From Girardinichthys multiradiatus (taxonomy: Eukaryota; Chordata; Actinopteri; Cyprinodontiformes; Goodeidae), in NCBI RefSeq assembly GCF_021462225.1, contig NC_061811.1, forward strand, positions 4,485,163 to 4,549,162: a stretch of 64,000 bases of DNA. Direction: 5' to 3'. Under the pieces are notes generated by a model. It did no database searches and was not told the origin of the DNA. It saw only the letters and a program-made list of their open reading frames with translations. Each line of letters starts with the position of its first letter. Position 1 is the first letter of the stretch. A program made the translations under genes and the position numbers. Shown piece after piece: positions 1-12,339 of this stretch.

Positions 1-491
1 GGACTACTTGCATGGTGCGGGACGTCACTATGCCTTTACAACGGCATCGGCCATTTTGTATCCAGGACAGTCCGCTCCGACATATCCCGTCGAACACTAC
101 GACTGATATTACGAGGCGTCCCATGTCTGACGTCACAAGACGCTATATAACAGGGCCTCCATTTTGAACACCCCGCTTTTCAGCTGGAGACCGGGTTCGG
201 TTACCAACATCTGAAGCATAACTTGGAGAAGAGTCCCGAGTGGATCTAATTTATTCTCTCTCGTTGGCCAACGAACACTACATAACTGAGGTTTCTGGAC
301 TAGGAAGGCCAGAAATTTCACTTTGCCGATTGAAGACACGGGTTTAACACGTAACTAAAAACACGGAGTTTCGAGGAGAAGAACCGCCACCGTGTTTCAT
401 CCGAAGTCGACTTTGATGGTTAGATCATATTTTTCCTTTTCGCCAAGGAGGCCAGAGTACGAAGATTGACCACTTTTCCTGAAGTTAATTG
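1..491 (+). repeat. LTR-like dispersed repeat, copy 1 (partial)
   Basis: This stretch shares extended similarity with the reverse complement of about 40020-40500, so it is a dispersed repeat. Matching blocks include the segment around 47-70 (a 'ggccattttgtatcc' core), the segment around 115-135 ending in a CRE, the segment around 305-330, and the segment around 445-491. Similarity stops at 491, where the Rex3-like LINE begins. Read on the plus strand the order is a perfect CRE (TGACGTCA, 128-135), a TATA box (CTATATAA, 143-150), then a probable transcribed part. That promoter-like order, and the TG...CA ends of the second copy, suggest a long terminal repeat. I see no coding sequence in it. 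The left end lies outside the window. The retroelement class is unresolved. Confidence 0.55.
128..150 (+). promoter_or_regulatory. CRE plus TATA box of the LTR-like repeat
   Basis: A perfect palindromic CRE (TGACGTCA, 128-135) is followed after 7 bases by CTATATAA (143-150). The CRE is kept in the second copy (40380-40387), where the TATA position has become CATAAATG. Promoter activity is inferred from the motifs only. Confidence 0.5.
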
Positions 492-493
492 CT

Positions 494-1630
494 TCAAGGC
501 CAACCGGTAGTCCTTCTCCATGGCCTCACCGAACTCCTCCCAGGCCGGGTTTTTGCCTCTGCCACAGCCCGGGCCGCAGCACGCTTGGCCTCACGGTACC
601 CGTCAGCTGCCTCAGGAGTCCCACAAGCCAACCACAGCCAATAGGACTCCTTCTTCAGCTTGACAGCATCCCTTACTGCCGGTGTCCACCACCGGGTTCT
701 GGGATTGCCGCCGCGACAGGCACCGCAGACCTTACGGCCGCAGCTACGGGCAGCAGCATCGACAATAGATGCGGAGAACATGGTCCACTCGGACTCTATG
801 TCTCCAACATTCCTCGGGATCTGGTCGATGCTCTCCCGGAGGTGGGAGTTGAATACATCCCTGGCCGAGGGCTCCGCCAGGCGTTCCCAGCAGACCCTCA
901 CTATGCGCTTGGGCCTGCCAAGTCTGTCCGGCTTTCTCCTCCTCCAGCGTATCCAACTCACCACCAGGTGATGATTAGTGGACAGCTCAGCCCCTCTCTT
1001 CACCCGAGTGTCCAAAACATGCGGCCGAAGGTCTGATGATACGACAACAAAGTCGATCATCGACCTCCTGCCTAGGGTGTCCTGGTGCCAAGTGCACTGA
1101 TGGACACCCTTATGTTTTAACATGGTGTTCGTTATGGACAATCTGTGACTAGCACAGAAGTCCAATAACAAAACACCACTCGGATTCAGATCGGGGAGGC
1201 CAGTCCTCCCAATCACGCCTCTCCAGGTGTCACTGTCGTTCCCCACGTGGGCGTTGAAGTCCCCCAGCAGAATAATGGAGTCCCCGGGAGGGGCACTATC
1301 CAGCACCCCCGACAGGGACACCAAGAAGGCCGGGTCCTCTGCACCACCATTCGGCCCGTAGCCTGAAATGATAGTCAGAGACCTCTCCCCAACCCGAAGG
1401 TGCAGAGATACGACCCTCTCATCCACTGGGGTAAACCCCAACACGAGACGGCTGAGCTGGGGGGCAACAAGCAAATCCACACCAGCCCGCCGCCTCTCCC
1501 CGTGGGCCACTCCAGAATAGAAGAGAGTCCAACCCCTCTCAAGGAGATGGGTTCCAGAGCCCAGGCGAGCCCGACTATTTCTAGTCGACATCTCTCGACC
1601 TCCCGGGGATCGGGCCACTGAGGTCTCCAT
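494..1630 (-). pseudogene. Broken endonuclease region of a Rex3-like (RTE) LINE
   Basis: A 378-codon open frame matches the apurinic-type endonuclease of fish RTE/Rex3-like LINE proteins, which nick target DNA before reverse transcription. GDFNAHVG (residues 123-130) is the metal-binding motif, [12 protein letters not shown] (about 189-199) is the conserved core, and STNHH (217-221) sits where the family has an S/T-D-H triad, so the aspartate at residue 219 has become asparagine. The linker to the reverse transcriptase follows ([17 protein letters not shown]). The amino end lacks the family's first motif: 5'-leader-type sequence passes straight into the '[11 protein letters not shown]' segment, as if about 80 bases were deleted. 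Near 545-560 a one-base loss shifts the frame; the other frame continues as [11 protein letters not shown]. The reverse transcriptase is absent. A dead copy. Confidence 0.8.
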
Positions 1631-2035
1631 CTTCGTCCGCCACCCAATCCTCTTTGTACCGGTCCCTCACGGTTCCCCCTGCAGGTGGTGGGCCCACTGG
1701 GGGATGGCCTCGCATCTCTCGTTTGGGTTTGGCCCGTCCGGGTCCCGCGATGAGCAACCCGGCCACCAGGCACTCTACGACGAGTCCCGACCCCGGGCCT
1801 GGCTCCAGGGTGGGACCCCGGCTCCGCCGTACCGGGCGACGTCACGTGCCTCAATATTTTGGTCCTCATGAGGGTTTCTTGAACCACTCTTTGTCTGACC
1901 CATCACCTAGAGCGTGTTTGCCATGGGAGACCCTACCAGGGGCATTTAGGCCCCAGACCACATAGCCTCTAGGATCATTTGAGCACTCAAACCCCTCCAC
2001 CACGTTAAGGTGAAGGTTCAAGGAGGGGCGAGATT
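494..2035 (-). mobile_element. Rex3-like non-LTR retrotransposon, 5' half only
   Basis: The element reads right to left. Its GC-rich leader (about 1640-2035) precedes the endonuclease and matches the remembered 5' region of the family, including the segment around 1890-1960. On the right it stops at about 2035 where AT-rich unique DNA begins. On the left it stops at about 493, just past the endonuclease, directly against the LTR-like repeat. Retaining the 5' end while losing the 3' end is the reverse of ordinary 5' truncation during LINE insertion. Either the missing part lies left of the window with the LTR-like repeat inserted between, or it was deleted. The family's 3' end is represented elsewhere in the window at 41863-42680 and 36660-37085. 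Confidence 0.75.
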
Positions 2036-3496
2036 AATCAATCAATAATCATAACTCCCAACACTACCCTGCCTATCACCCAATGACTTCTAGAGATAGG
2101 CATCAGCCCTCCCCTGTGACCCTGCATGGGTTAACAGGTATAGACAACGAATGGACGAATCTCTCTGGATGATTGAATTGAATTTACAATATACATTTAC
2201 AGTGCCTGGGAATTCTAAAGCTGATGGAGAGTGGTGGGGAAACCATGTATTTGTAAAGAAGGAAAACCTGAGAAAAATATGGTTTCCATATTGTAATTTC
2301 AGTTGTGGCCTCACAATAATTTTTTTTCTGTAAGATACTGACTGATTATAACCTCTCAGCAGTACTCATTTAGCTGTTTTGAATAAAACATAGTAATGAT
2401 GGTTAAAATGGTTAAAAATACTTTGTTTAAACATTTTATGATTTATAGCAGAAGAGTGCGTAGCAGAAGCCCTATAATTTATTAGTCATTCTTTTCTCAC
2501 ATGTAGAGAAAGCTATCTGAAGCTCCAATGCTGCTGAATTATCCCATTTATCACCAATCCTGTTGCAACAGTTGAAAGGATGAGAGTGCTGGTTTGGGTT
2601 GGATCACCTCAAAGGTCTGCTTGTGTTTCTTTTATTTGACCCCACTTCCAGTACAACTTCAGACAGGGCCAGGATCGGCCATTTCTCAGTCTGCACAGTC
2701 ACATCCCAGCAGGACCTGCCATAATGTTTTATGTAAGAAAAGGATGTAATGATTTTCTTCCATACTTTTTCATTCTTCTGTCCATCATTGTCTAAATCTA
2801 GTTTCTCTGGAAATGCCTTCTGCTATGAATAGGAGCTTGCACCAGTTGGAACAAAATATGTAATTAAATTAACTGTAAAACTATATTAGAGGTGTGTGTA
2901 TGCCAGAGTGATTTGACAGCACAAATGCACCATGACCACCAATGTAGCCATAAACGCCTGGTGCTGGTATAAAAATAATCACTCCCACGCACGTCTTGGA
3001 CATTGTACACCCTAACTACATCTCAAATTTACATAGTTAACAAAAAAACTATTTAACTGTCACTTTAAGTGGAGCTTGACAATGTGCCAAACAGCTGCTA
3101 CTGCCAAAAGAATAAGTGATGAGAAGGTGGTGTTAGATAGAGTGCGATTGCATGTGCAATCACATTACACATGGAAGTGTTATGGAAGAGAAATGGATGA
3201 ATTGGTAGATGGAGCTGAATAAGTGTAAGCAAGCCAAACACAATGAGTGTCAAACACATCAGACTTGTTCTCTGGCTTTTCTAACACAGCGTAGGTTACA
3301 ATCAACAATATCTAACTAACTGCTAAAGAAAATCCCAGGCTTCCTACACATTTTAAAGGTCAAAATTATATACCTTTCCAGGATCAAATTTCCAGAGTTC
3401 TCTGTCTTTTATAGCCTTTTTTAAAGTACAAATACCATCACCATGAATTTATGGCAGATATTTCTGCAGAGGTTGGGCTTTAACTATGAAACCTGC
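2036..3496. other. Unique AT-rich DNA, nothing recognised
   Basis: No repeat family, RNA gene or exon is recognised. Short open frames are present on both strands but none shows a domain, splice context or codon pattern that sets it apart from chance. Confidence 0.5.
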
Positions 3497-3540
3497 GATG
3501 GATGGATGGATGGATGGATGGATGGATGGATGGATGGATG
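3497..3540. repeat. (GATG)11 microsatellite
   Basis: Eleven perfect GATG units. GATG tandem repeats form the 3' tail of Rex3-like LINEs, but the bases just before this array do not resemble the family's 3' end, so its origin is open. Confidence 0.9.
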
Positions 3541-4229
3541 TTCATTATAGAAAAGGGATAGGGAACAAAAATTGGAAATTTTCTTCTCAAAGTTTCTGTG
3601 TTCACAACCACACTTTGTAAAAGCTCAGTGGCAGAGTTCTTCTAAAACATCCTGCTTTAAAACTTGGAATATCTAAAGTGTTCATAAAACATAATTTTCT
3701 GCCCATGCAAAAGATGATGCAGGTGCATGTTGTTGAAAATCAAGTCATTTAAAACTGATTTATATGCAATTTTTTCATGTGGAAACCTTAATTCCTCCAC
3801 CAGTCACAGAGGGGAAAGGACAGATTGGCTTCTAATGACTATCCAATACTATGCTGCAGTATACCTATGTGTTGTTTAATAAGGTGAACTGACCTTTCAT
3901 CATGGTTATAAATCAATGACATTCTCCCACGCCGAAGCATTGCATGCACATGCATAATATTATCTTCCTGCTTGCTCATACACACACACACGCACACACA
4001 TGAAGTCAAACTTAGAAATAAATCCACATTTCATTGCCCTTCTCCTTAGACACGTGCACTGATTTTCTTTACACAGACGTTCTTACAAACAAAGTCCTTT
4101 CAACCTCATTGCTCAGTGATGAAATAAAAGGAACTAATTTCCTGTCCTGTACAGCTGTGGATGTGTCTGAAATTACAGAAACAGATGAACAAAGATTGCA
4201 TTTGATTGCAGGTAAATTGTAGATGTTTG
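3541..4229. other. Unique DNA with a short CA tract
   Basis: An interrupted CA tract lies at about 3979-4001. Nothing else is recognised. Confidence 0.45.
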
Positions 4230-4400
4230 CGTTCATCACCTTTGAAGTTGTTTTTGAAAGAAACTGCTGGCCTTTCAGTCTGTGATTGCCGTCCCTTTGC
4301 TGAGGCATAATGGCTGAGGTGCAGCTTTGTAATGAATACATTACCAACAGCACCGGAGAACAACAACCAACGTCCAGATTCCACTCATTTACCACCCAAA
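4230..4400. other. Candidate conserved non-coding block
   Basis: A repeat-free stretch with balanced composition and no degenerate transposon sequence. Open frames across it on both strands look like chance. The label rests on texture only. Confidence 0.2.
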
Positions 4401-6175
4401 TAATCCTTCACCTCACCCAGCAGCAGTGGCAATAACGACAAAATCAAAAGTAATGCCGTCTCATCTGTCAGAGGAAACAATATAAAAGCAATGTATTTCT
4501 TATTACTCTGCCTCGCAAACTGAATCCTTTTCTCTGTCTTTGATCACTAAAGTACAGCCCCGAAGCAGAGCACTTTCTCCAAATTGCAATTTATTTTTGC
4601 ATCATCAACACAAAATAAGAGGCAATAAACTCTCACAGTGTGCCTAGAAATACTTTCTCCTCCTGGGTCCTTCCACAGGCCCAGATAGAAACATAAGTCC
4701 ACACATGGCTGTGTTTCTGGTAGCGTCTGTGTGAAGGGGGAGAGGGGGAGGGATATTTGGAATATGTTTCCCGCTTCTCTAATAAGCCACCGGCTTGATG
4801 CCATGGCTCTCCTGCATGGAAGGAGATAAGAACTGGCAGAGCGGCGGTGTGGGTCCCATCGAAAACCAGTGTGCTACTAAGCCCCCTCACAGCCCCGAGC
4901 AGAACCTCAAAATGAGCACACACACAGTAGGTGCACCGACACACAGGATACAATGGCAACCCACAATGAGGTAACGTTATGATTACAGATGCAAGAGCAC
5001 AGACGGCACGTTGGGAATATGAGGTGGAAGCAGAGAGGAGGGGGTTGGGAGGAAAGGGGAGAAAATAACAAGTGTTAAGTCCACTGAGACAGCATTAAAA
5101 AAGCACAAAGCTTGTTGTTCAGAAAAGAGTGAGACTACTGAACAGAGGAATCCCCAGTTTTTTTTCTTATTTCTATTCATACACCCTTTGAAAAAAGAAT
5201 ATGACACCAGCAAGGCTCTTCCCACAATTGATTAATTTCTTTTTTTATATGAATTTATTTTTATATGCTTCAGCAAAGGGACCAATACCTTCACTGAAGA
5301 GGAGAAACATTTTGAATTTGTGAGGGCGAATTGGAATCATTTGCATATCAAACCATGGTATTCGCACCACATGGGAGTTACATTTTTTTCTTTACCTGGA
5401 TGAGATTTCCCCCATGCAAATGGAGCAGATGCCAAACTCCAATAAATCAGCACAAAACAGATCCTACATCTGTGAAAGACATTGTTATGAAGGCCAACCA
5501 CACTTTTCCTATCTTGTCCTCAGTAATTGCAACACCGTTGCTTGTCCATCTTTGGAGTGATTTGTGAGGAAAAAAAGTGGTAGCAACTATTCCATTAGAG
5601 AAACACCGATGTGTAAAACAACCCTTTCAGCCTCATTTACATGTTTTACTAGTGAGTGACCATTAGCTGCAAGTCCAAAAAAAGAAATCTGATGCCCCGG
5701 GGTCACTCCTGTCAGTCTACTTCCTGTCATGGAGTCTGTATTCATTTGCAAATACTTAATTTAACAAAGCTTTGGTCATAGCTAACTGTAGTTGCTGGTG
5801 TCAATAGTCAAAATCCAACATGTAAAGAAAATTACCCATCTTTATTTCTGTCTTCAATTTGTGGATATACGTGTGTCCTTTTTTTAATGGTGGTTGATGT
5901 ACAGATGAAACCTCGAACTTGACAGTTCACATACTTTGACTGCTTTTGCTCAGGTCACTGGAAAGGTCCCTGTGTGACCTTTTAGACTAGACATAAGAAT
6001 ATCATTTCATGCAGGTGTGGCCCCAGAATCACCAAAATATGATTGTTTTTGAACTCAGTGATTATTATGCTCAAAATAAGGTTTCCATAAATCTGCCAAA
6101 ATATATCAATATTTATCTCACATGAATGTTTTTTCACTAATAAAGAGCTTTGAAATAATATATAATCAGTCTCAC
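4401..6175. other. Unique DNA, nothing recognised
   Basis: No transposon family, RNA gene or convincing exon was recognised. The minus-strand frames near 4550-4960 and 4983-5225 have no recognisable domain. Confidence 0.45.
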
Positions 6176-6560
6176 TCAGTAGGTTTCTTCACCACCAGGT
6201 CTTCAATGCAAAGTAGGGAACATCTGTGAAGGAGCCAGTGCCAGAAAAGACCATCAGCCACAAAATTAAATCTTGGGCACAAATGAGTGTCCAAATGGAC
6301 AATGATATGAAGCATACTGACAAACTAGAGACAAAGAGCCTTAAGGACAAAAAGGTCACTGTTTTGAAATGACCATCAAAAAGGAATGGGCCAAATGTTC
6401 AGCAAAACTGTGAGAAGCCTGTGGAATCACACCAAAAACCTTAGTTATACAGTTTAAAAATGTAACCCTCTGAGTTTGAAAAAAGGCTAAAACAATTCCT
6501 CTCATACTAATTCGGCATATGGCAAAAAGAAATAATTTTGGTAATCTAACTAAAACATCA
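6176..6560 (+). mobile_element. Sleeping-Beauty-like Tc1 transposase fragment (3' part)
   Basis: The plus strand preserves the second catalytic Asp context of SB-type Tc1 transposases, read as QMDNDMKHT around 6292-6318, and the later 'EEWAKCSAK' block around 6385-6412. The segment around 6520-6545 resembles the 3' terminal region of the family. Part of the catalytic domain between these blocks is missing and the frame is broken, so it encodes nothing. The 5' half of the element is not recognisable. Confidence 0.65.
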
Positions 6561-9069
6561 CTGGTTCAGTCTGATTTAATCTCAGAGAAAAGAAGTTGTC
6601 TTTTTATAGTGTATAGAGACATCTGGTTTGAGCTGTATTTGTTATTCTGAATATATCTATATGTGACACCATTGCATAATGAGAAAAAAACAAGATTATT
6701 TAAGCTATTTAGTGTTTTTTATGTTCTTTAGCTTCATAATAACTCTATAGTGAAGAGTTTGGCACTGTGATAATATCAGTAAATATTGCTGATCCTGGCA
6801 CACCAGGCCTGATCAGATGCCCATGTGGCCTATGCCAAGAGCCGGCCCTGTTCACAAACAACACGGCAGTTGCCCTCCGTGGTCTGGCTGTTGACTCTGC
6901 TCAGGCTTTCAGTCCTAACCATGGCATAAACTGTGTTGTGTAAATCTTCCAATTCTGTCCAAGAAAGCAATCCAATCTGTGTTTAGCATGACAGATTTTT
7001 AAACAGTGTGGTTCCAAGCAACACGTCATTATCCATAAATGGTAGTGCCTTCCTGGCGTAAGTCAAAAAGCGCTTTTTGTTTTATAAAAAATGTGTCTAT
7101 TTTAATAGGCCTCCACACCAGGCTCTGACTGGTTTCAGATGCACTTGCTTGTTGCAGTGAAATACCTAGCTGGGTTCGTACTGATTTCTCAGTTCTGTGA
7201 ACTTCAGAACCAAGCATTCATTTAATAATCCAATTTTAGAACATATGAGACAAAACATTTAATCTAAAAGCCCTTTCTTTAAAGTAAAAGAAAAAAAAGT
7301 ATTTTTTCATAACCTAGCTTCATTGCATGGTAGATGTGAGAGAAAATGTCAAAAGGCATTTACCAGCTATGGGTTTACAAGTGATGCCAATAGCCACCTC
7401 TGTCCTAACAAGGAGGGGAAAGACAGCAAATTATTCAACCCGCCCAAGAATCAAACTGGTCAGCAGGGCATCTGTGCTGAACACTAAAGGCCATGGGGGA
7501 AGTTCTAAAATTAACATACACCCACAGAGGTAATTCAGTTTCTATTAAATAAGTAAGATGACAAATGTATTATTAAAGAGAAAGTTCTACCTGTGCAGAA
7601 CAGTTACAGGGTTGTAGATCAGCAGCAGTTCCAAGAGCAGACTAAGATTTAAGTCATTACAGAATTGCGTCACTAAATAAAACAACATAACATGACTTAT
7701 TTTTGCTGTGTAAGACAACTGTGAATTTGACAACAGGAAGCTAAATATATAGTTCCTATGTTAGCTGTTAAAGGACTAAATACATGAGCAGATGGCTGCT
7801 GCTCAGAGAGAAAGCCAAAAGACTTATAGTGAAAACCTAATAGTGCAAGCTTCATACTATTCCTAAAGAATGGAGTCAGCTCCAAAGTTTAATGGATGAC
7901 TGAGCTGGTGTATTTACAGCAAGGTTCTTATTCTGCAGAAGCTGTGTTTGTCTGTTAACCCTCTGCTATCTTCTATGGTAGTAGACAATTTTAAGGGCCA
8001 TACTGACAGGCTAAAGCGGGGAAAATCCCCCTTAGGAATTCCCCTTATACCAGGGCCTCTGAAAGGGCTCCAACCAGGAAGGAGAGGAAAACTGAAAGCC
8101 TACAAAGACATGAGCAGGATTGAGGAAGAAATGAGCTACCTAGAGGAAACTACACAGAGGAAAGGATATAAATTGGAAAATGCAACAAAAACAAAAACAA
8201 AAATAAGACAGATTTTAGGGATTTGGCTGCTAAACTTAGCTGTCCATAAAATCAGGTTTTAAAATCATCCTCTGACTGAGTCCATAGTCAGAGATGCTTG
8301 TCAGCTGAAAAAAATGACTTCTTTATAGAAAACAGATTGGCTGTAAAATTTCTTAGGACATGAAGGCATCCCTGATTTGTTTTTCCTTGAGAAAAAAAAA
8401 AACATCTGGAGCAAGTCTGATGAAGTTAGAATAAAAAAAACACCAGTGAATAGATGCTGTGGAAAAGATGGCTCAAACGTCAAAGGGACCTTCAAGATGA
8501 ATCAATACTAATCTGCATGAAAAATATCCCTGTTTTTATGGAACAATGGGGTGAATATAGTGTCACAACAGCATACTGTATACTACATACTGTAACCTCA
8601 AAAGTATAAAATTTTAAAAATCTGACATCAACATTAACTATTGTGTAGCAGCAGAAAAAAACTATGATAAAAGCTAAGAAGATTCTAGAAATCCCCTTTG
8701 AATCCTGAAATACCAAAGAGGCAACACAGAGTAACATTAAGTGATATTTCTCTTATGTCATTGTCTTTGTCCATCTTTTCTCAAATGTACTGTGGACATT
8801 TTAAACATTTAGTAGATAACAGGAAAATACAAAATATTTGGTTTTGTTGGAATTATTTTGTAATTTTCCTCAGATATATAGCATCTAAACATAGTAACAT
8901 TTGTTGAGATTCTTCGCCTGAACAGATCTTTCAAGTATCCTCATACAAATCTCAATTTCAGAGCTATGAGCTCTAAAAATGTGAAAAGAGAATGAATAAT
9001 GAGTATTTGTAGTTGTAACTTTTGTTGTTGAGACATAGAAGGAGTGTTTTATTATGTTATTGGATAATC
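6561..9069. other. Unique DNA, nothing recognised
   Basis: About 2.5 kb without a recognised repeat or gene. The longest frame, about 7948-8262 on the plus strand (104 codons), is lysine-rich with no domain that I recognise and no supporting signals, so I do not call it. Confidence 0.45.
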
Positions 9070-9140
9070 CAGTCTTGTTTTTGGACTGTGGAAGGAAGGT
9101 GGAGTACCAGGAGAGAAACCATAGATGTGGGTTTGCATCT
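9070..9140 (-). repeat. Fragment of a tRNA-SINE-type repeat
   Basis: The segment about 9072-9115 ('tttttggactgtggaaggaa' type) matches the body of a common teleost SINE read in reverse. Only this internal block is visible, without a tRNA-like head. Confidence 0.4.
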
Positions 9141-9492
9141 TAGCATCAGTCTATCACAGTATGTTTGTTGCTGCTGTGAAGGTGGCCTCAAGGCTGCCAT
9201 TATCCTGCCTACAAGTGCTTGGGAACTGGTACGAAGGTGTCAGAGTCTGTTTTTCCGAAGTCACTGACAACTGCAGAGGGAACTGGCTCCATTCCGCTAT
9301 TCTCCCTGGCAGCGCCCTGTGCCAGCATCCAGACCAGATTGGCTGAGTTCTGCCACAAACTACAGGGAGGCCATCAACAACGGGAACTCCTTTTCTCACC
9401 CCGACACAGAAACACAGACAGACCAGGGCACAGGAACATGATATTTGCCTAAAAACAGATTGGCAAGATTAAAGAAACAGCTTTAGAGTTTG
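9141..9492. other. Unique DNA, nothing recognised
   Basis: Slightly GC-richer than its surroundings. Overlapping short frames occur on both strands; none is recognised. Confidence 0.4.
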
Positions 9493-9640
9493 AGGTGGCT
9501 GTGGCTCAGTGGGGAGGCATGGCCACCTGGCAGTCATAAAGTTGAGAGTTTGATTTCAGCATCCCCCAACACATTTCAAATTCTCCTAGGGCAGGACTCT
9601 GAGCCTACAGTATCAGTATCAGAGTTTCAGTATGTTGTTT
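9493..9640 (+). repeat. tRNA-derived SINE-like element
   Basis: An A-box-like TGGCTCAGTGG (9502-9512) and a decayed B-box-like segment around 9546-9556 lie at tRNA-like spacing. A SINE-type body follows with a degenerate 'ctagggcaggactctgagcc' stretch. No clear poly(A) tail or duplication was found. Confidence 0.45.
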
Positions 9641-9663
9641 CTGAGTTTTAAAAACCCGATAGA

Positions 9664-10570
9664 CGCTCAATGGCCACTTTATTAGGGGCATGTTAAATTG
9701 CTTAACAGAAATACAGAATGAACTAACAACATAGCAGCAGCAGAATGCATTCAGGCATCTAGATGTGGTGAGGATGACTTGCTGAGGTTGAAAAAAAGCA
9801 TCTAAATGGGGAGGAACGAGGAATTAAGTGACTTTGAATGTGGCATTGTTGTTGATTGCAGACAGGCTGGCCTGACTATCTCTGAAATTCATGATGTAGT
9901 ACGATTTTCACCAACAACCTCCTCTGAGGCTTAAAGAGAATGTGTGAAAAATACAAATCATGTAGTGAGCAGCAGTTGTCTGGATGAAAATAGCTTATTG
10001 ATGTCAAAGGTAGACGTTGCTAGTACCGGGTTGGACCCTCAATGTTTCAGAAACATTTCTCAGAGATGTTCTGTATTGACATGTTAGCATGTCACAGCAT
10101 TGCTGTACTTCCGTGATATGAATTTCACATTCCAGAAGTTCTTTATTGGATTAAGATCAGGTGACTGTGGAGGCCTTAGGGATACAGTCATTGTCATGAA
10201 ACATCATTTGAGATGATTTGAGCTTTGTGACATGCATTATTCTGCTGGCAGTAGCCATCAGAAGATGGGTATACTGTGGTCATAAAGAGATAGGGATGAT
10301 CAGCAACAATCAGCAGGCAGGCTGTGAGAGTTGTATGCTCATCTGGTACTTAGGGACCCAAAGTGTACCCCCACACCATAACAACACCACCAGCAGCAGC
10401 AGCAGTATAAGACTGTAGGATAGCTCCGTGCATTTGGGTTTTTTCAGCCAAATTCTGACTCTTCCATCTGAATTTTGCAGCTGAGAATGATCTTGTACTC
10501 TCACAATCAAAGCCTTTTCAAAAGTGTGGGTAAGAAGAGTGAAAAGTGTGGACATGTTTACAAAAGATTC
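9664..10570. mobile_element. Tc1-like element with its two halves in opposite orientation
   Basis: The left half (9664 to about 10012) is the 5' end of a Tc1-like transposon on the plus strand: terminal sequence around 9666-9690, then a start codon at 9806 and 42 codons of transposase amino end (MGRNEELSDFECG...) ending at a stop at 9932-9934. From about 10013 the sequence switches to the 3' half of the same family on the minus strand, beginning just inside the expected right end ('gctagtaccgggttggaccc', 10019-10038) and running to about 10570. The right terminal repeat itself is missing at the junction. The structure implies an inversion with deletion, or two copies joined. Non-functional. 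Confidence 0.7.
9806..9934 (+). pseudogene. Amino-terminal remnant of Tc1-like transposase
   Basis: 42 codons start at ATG 9806 and cover the start of the helix-turn-helix region expected in this family (ELSDFECG, RQAGLTISEI). A stop at 9932 ends the frame, although recognisable family sequence continues to about 10010. Confidence 0.6.
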
Positions 10571-12339
10571 TGAATATTTCAGCCCTTTACACAACCCACT
10601 GTGATGTTTGTGATTAAGTGGTGGACTATCAAATAATGAAAACGGACTAATAATCCTGAATTAACTCATTTTGATAATTATTTGAAATATTTATTTGCAC
10701 CTTGGATAACAGCTGTATCTGTTACAAGGTTTCCTTTGTAAACAAGTCTAAAAAAAGAAGAGTTGCTCAGCTCTAGTTATAAAAAAAAACAACTTTTCTT
10801 TATCTTAATTTACATTGGCAAACCTTTACAACCATTGCCTAAATTTTAAAGTTTTGAGTCATCATTTTTAATATGACAAAAAGCTGATCAGCTGCAGCAC
10901 CACTCAGAGACACCCAGGATTGACCCAAGGGACTCCTCTCTTTGTCGGCTCTTTCCTGTGGCAGTGTACACACATTTCAACCACCCACCGTTCCCCTCTT
11001 TCACGGGGCCCCTTGACTTTCATGCATATCAATGGTTTATGAGGGATGGAGGGGAGGGACCAGGAGTTTGGGAGAAGAGGTGCTGAGGCAAAGAAAGCAT
11101 AGAAGGAGGATTGGGCAGAGCAGTGAGGCCTAGGCAACAGTCGGAATCAATCAAGTCTGCAGGATTACTGCTCCACTGAGTTGTGATCAATAGATCATCA
11201 ACACCAACCCCTGCTAGGCCTGACGGGGTAAACGGGGGTCCAAAAACTCTCCACCCACTAACTTCCTCTCATTCCCATTCTCCCTCTCTCCCAACTGCTT
11301 CCCTTGGTTTTTCCTGAACAGAGAAAGCAAAGAGGGAAATATGGCAGGTTTGTTGGTAGTGAAGGGGGCAAAGACTCTTGGTCCAGTGATTTTTAACAAT
11401 GCCTGAAAAGTGTTGCATATTCAGCTGTGGAGAGCCTCTAGCCTCAGCCTTGGGGCTTTTGTACCTCTGGGTGCTCAGCTTTCTTTTCTTGTGTCAAAAC
11501 GTTTTTTGGGGCGAAAGGGGCTGATGTATTGGTCTTCACCCAAGGCAAACTCACAGCACACACATCATCATTTGAAGACAGACAAACTAAAGAAAGAAAG
11601 GCTCCAAGCAGAAAAAAAACATGTCGCTTGATTTCTTTGGGTTATTTTTGAGTGAAAAAAGGGTTACTTAAGATTCTGAGAACTTATGGGTTGCCCTGTG
11701 ATATTGAAATGATTCTGCCATCTGATCTGAACAGTGTCTGGGGTTGATTGACAGGAGGGTTTCAGACTCTGACACCAATATTGTTAGATGTCAGCAATGA
11801 TGACTTTGAATTCTGTCAAGACATATTTTGCCCTGTCTTCAGTACATACAGCATGCTTACCTCTGCATCACCAGCAGATGGCAGTCCTGTTATCCCGATC
11901 TGGGCTTGAGCCCACAAACCTGCCGGGATGAGGCTTGGACTGCTCAGGATTTAACTATGTGGAAAAGCACCCCAGCACTCAAATGGCTTGTGGCTGAGGG
12001 AGAGAGAGGAAAAATATGTAGAAAAATAGAGACAGCCCAAATAACAGGTTCCCTGGCCCAGAGCCAATAAACTAACAAATACTCACACATGCTGCATAAT
12101 AATAAAGCATGCCATTCTTCTGTTAATAGGCAATCTGTGTTGCCATGAACATTTAGTCTAATAAATGTTACTGCAGTGTAAATGATGTCATAGGCTTGTC
12201 ATTGTCTGTAAATTACACTGCTGTCTCACAAAAGAAGTGTTATCAGAGATCTACCTTTTTACCATGTTATGAAGCCTTTCAGTCAGAGCTCTAACTGGGA
12301 ATAGGACCTGTTTAACATTAAATATACTGGTTGCTTTTA
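10571..12339. other. Unique DNA, nothing recognised
   Basis: No repeat family or exon was recognised. Short frames such as 10904-11137 (minus) and 11828-12070 (plus) show no domain. Confidence 0.45.

Noticed and set aside
1375..1887. 170-codon minus-strand frame rich in Gly/Arg/Pro
   Set aside because: It is the GC-rich LINE leader and endonuclease in another frame. It carries a short true-frame segment at a frame change but is not a separate gene.
8698..8907. Possible exon near 8698-8907
   Set aside because: No splice signals, domain or codon bias; AT-rich chance frame.
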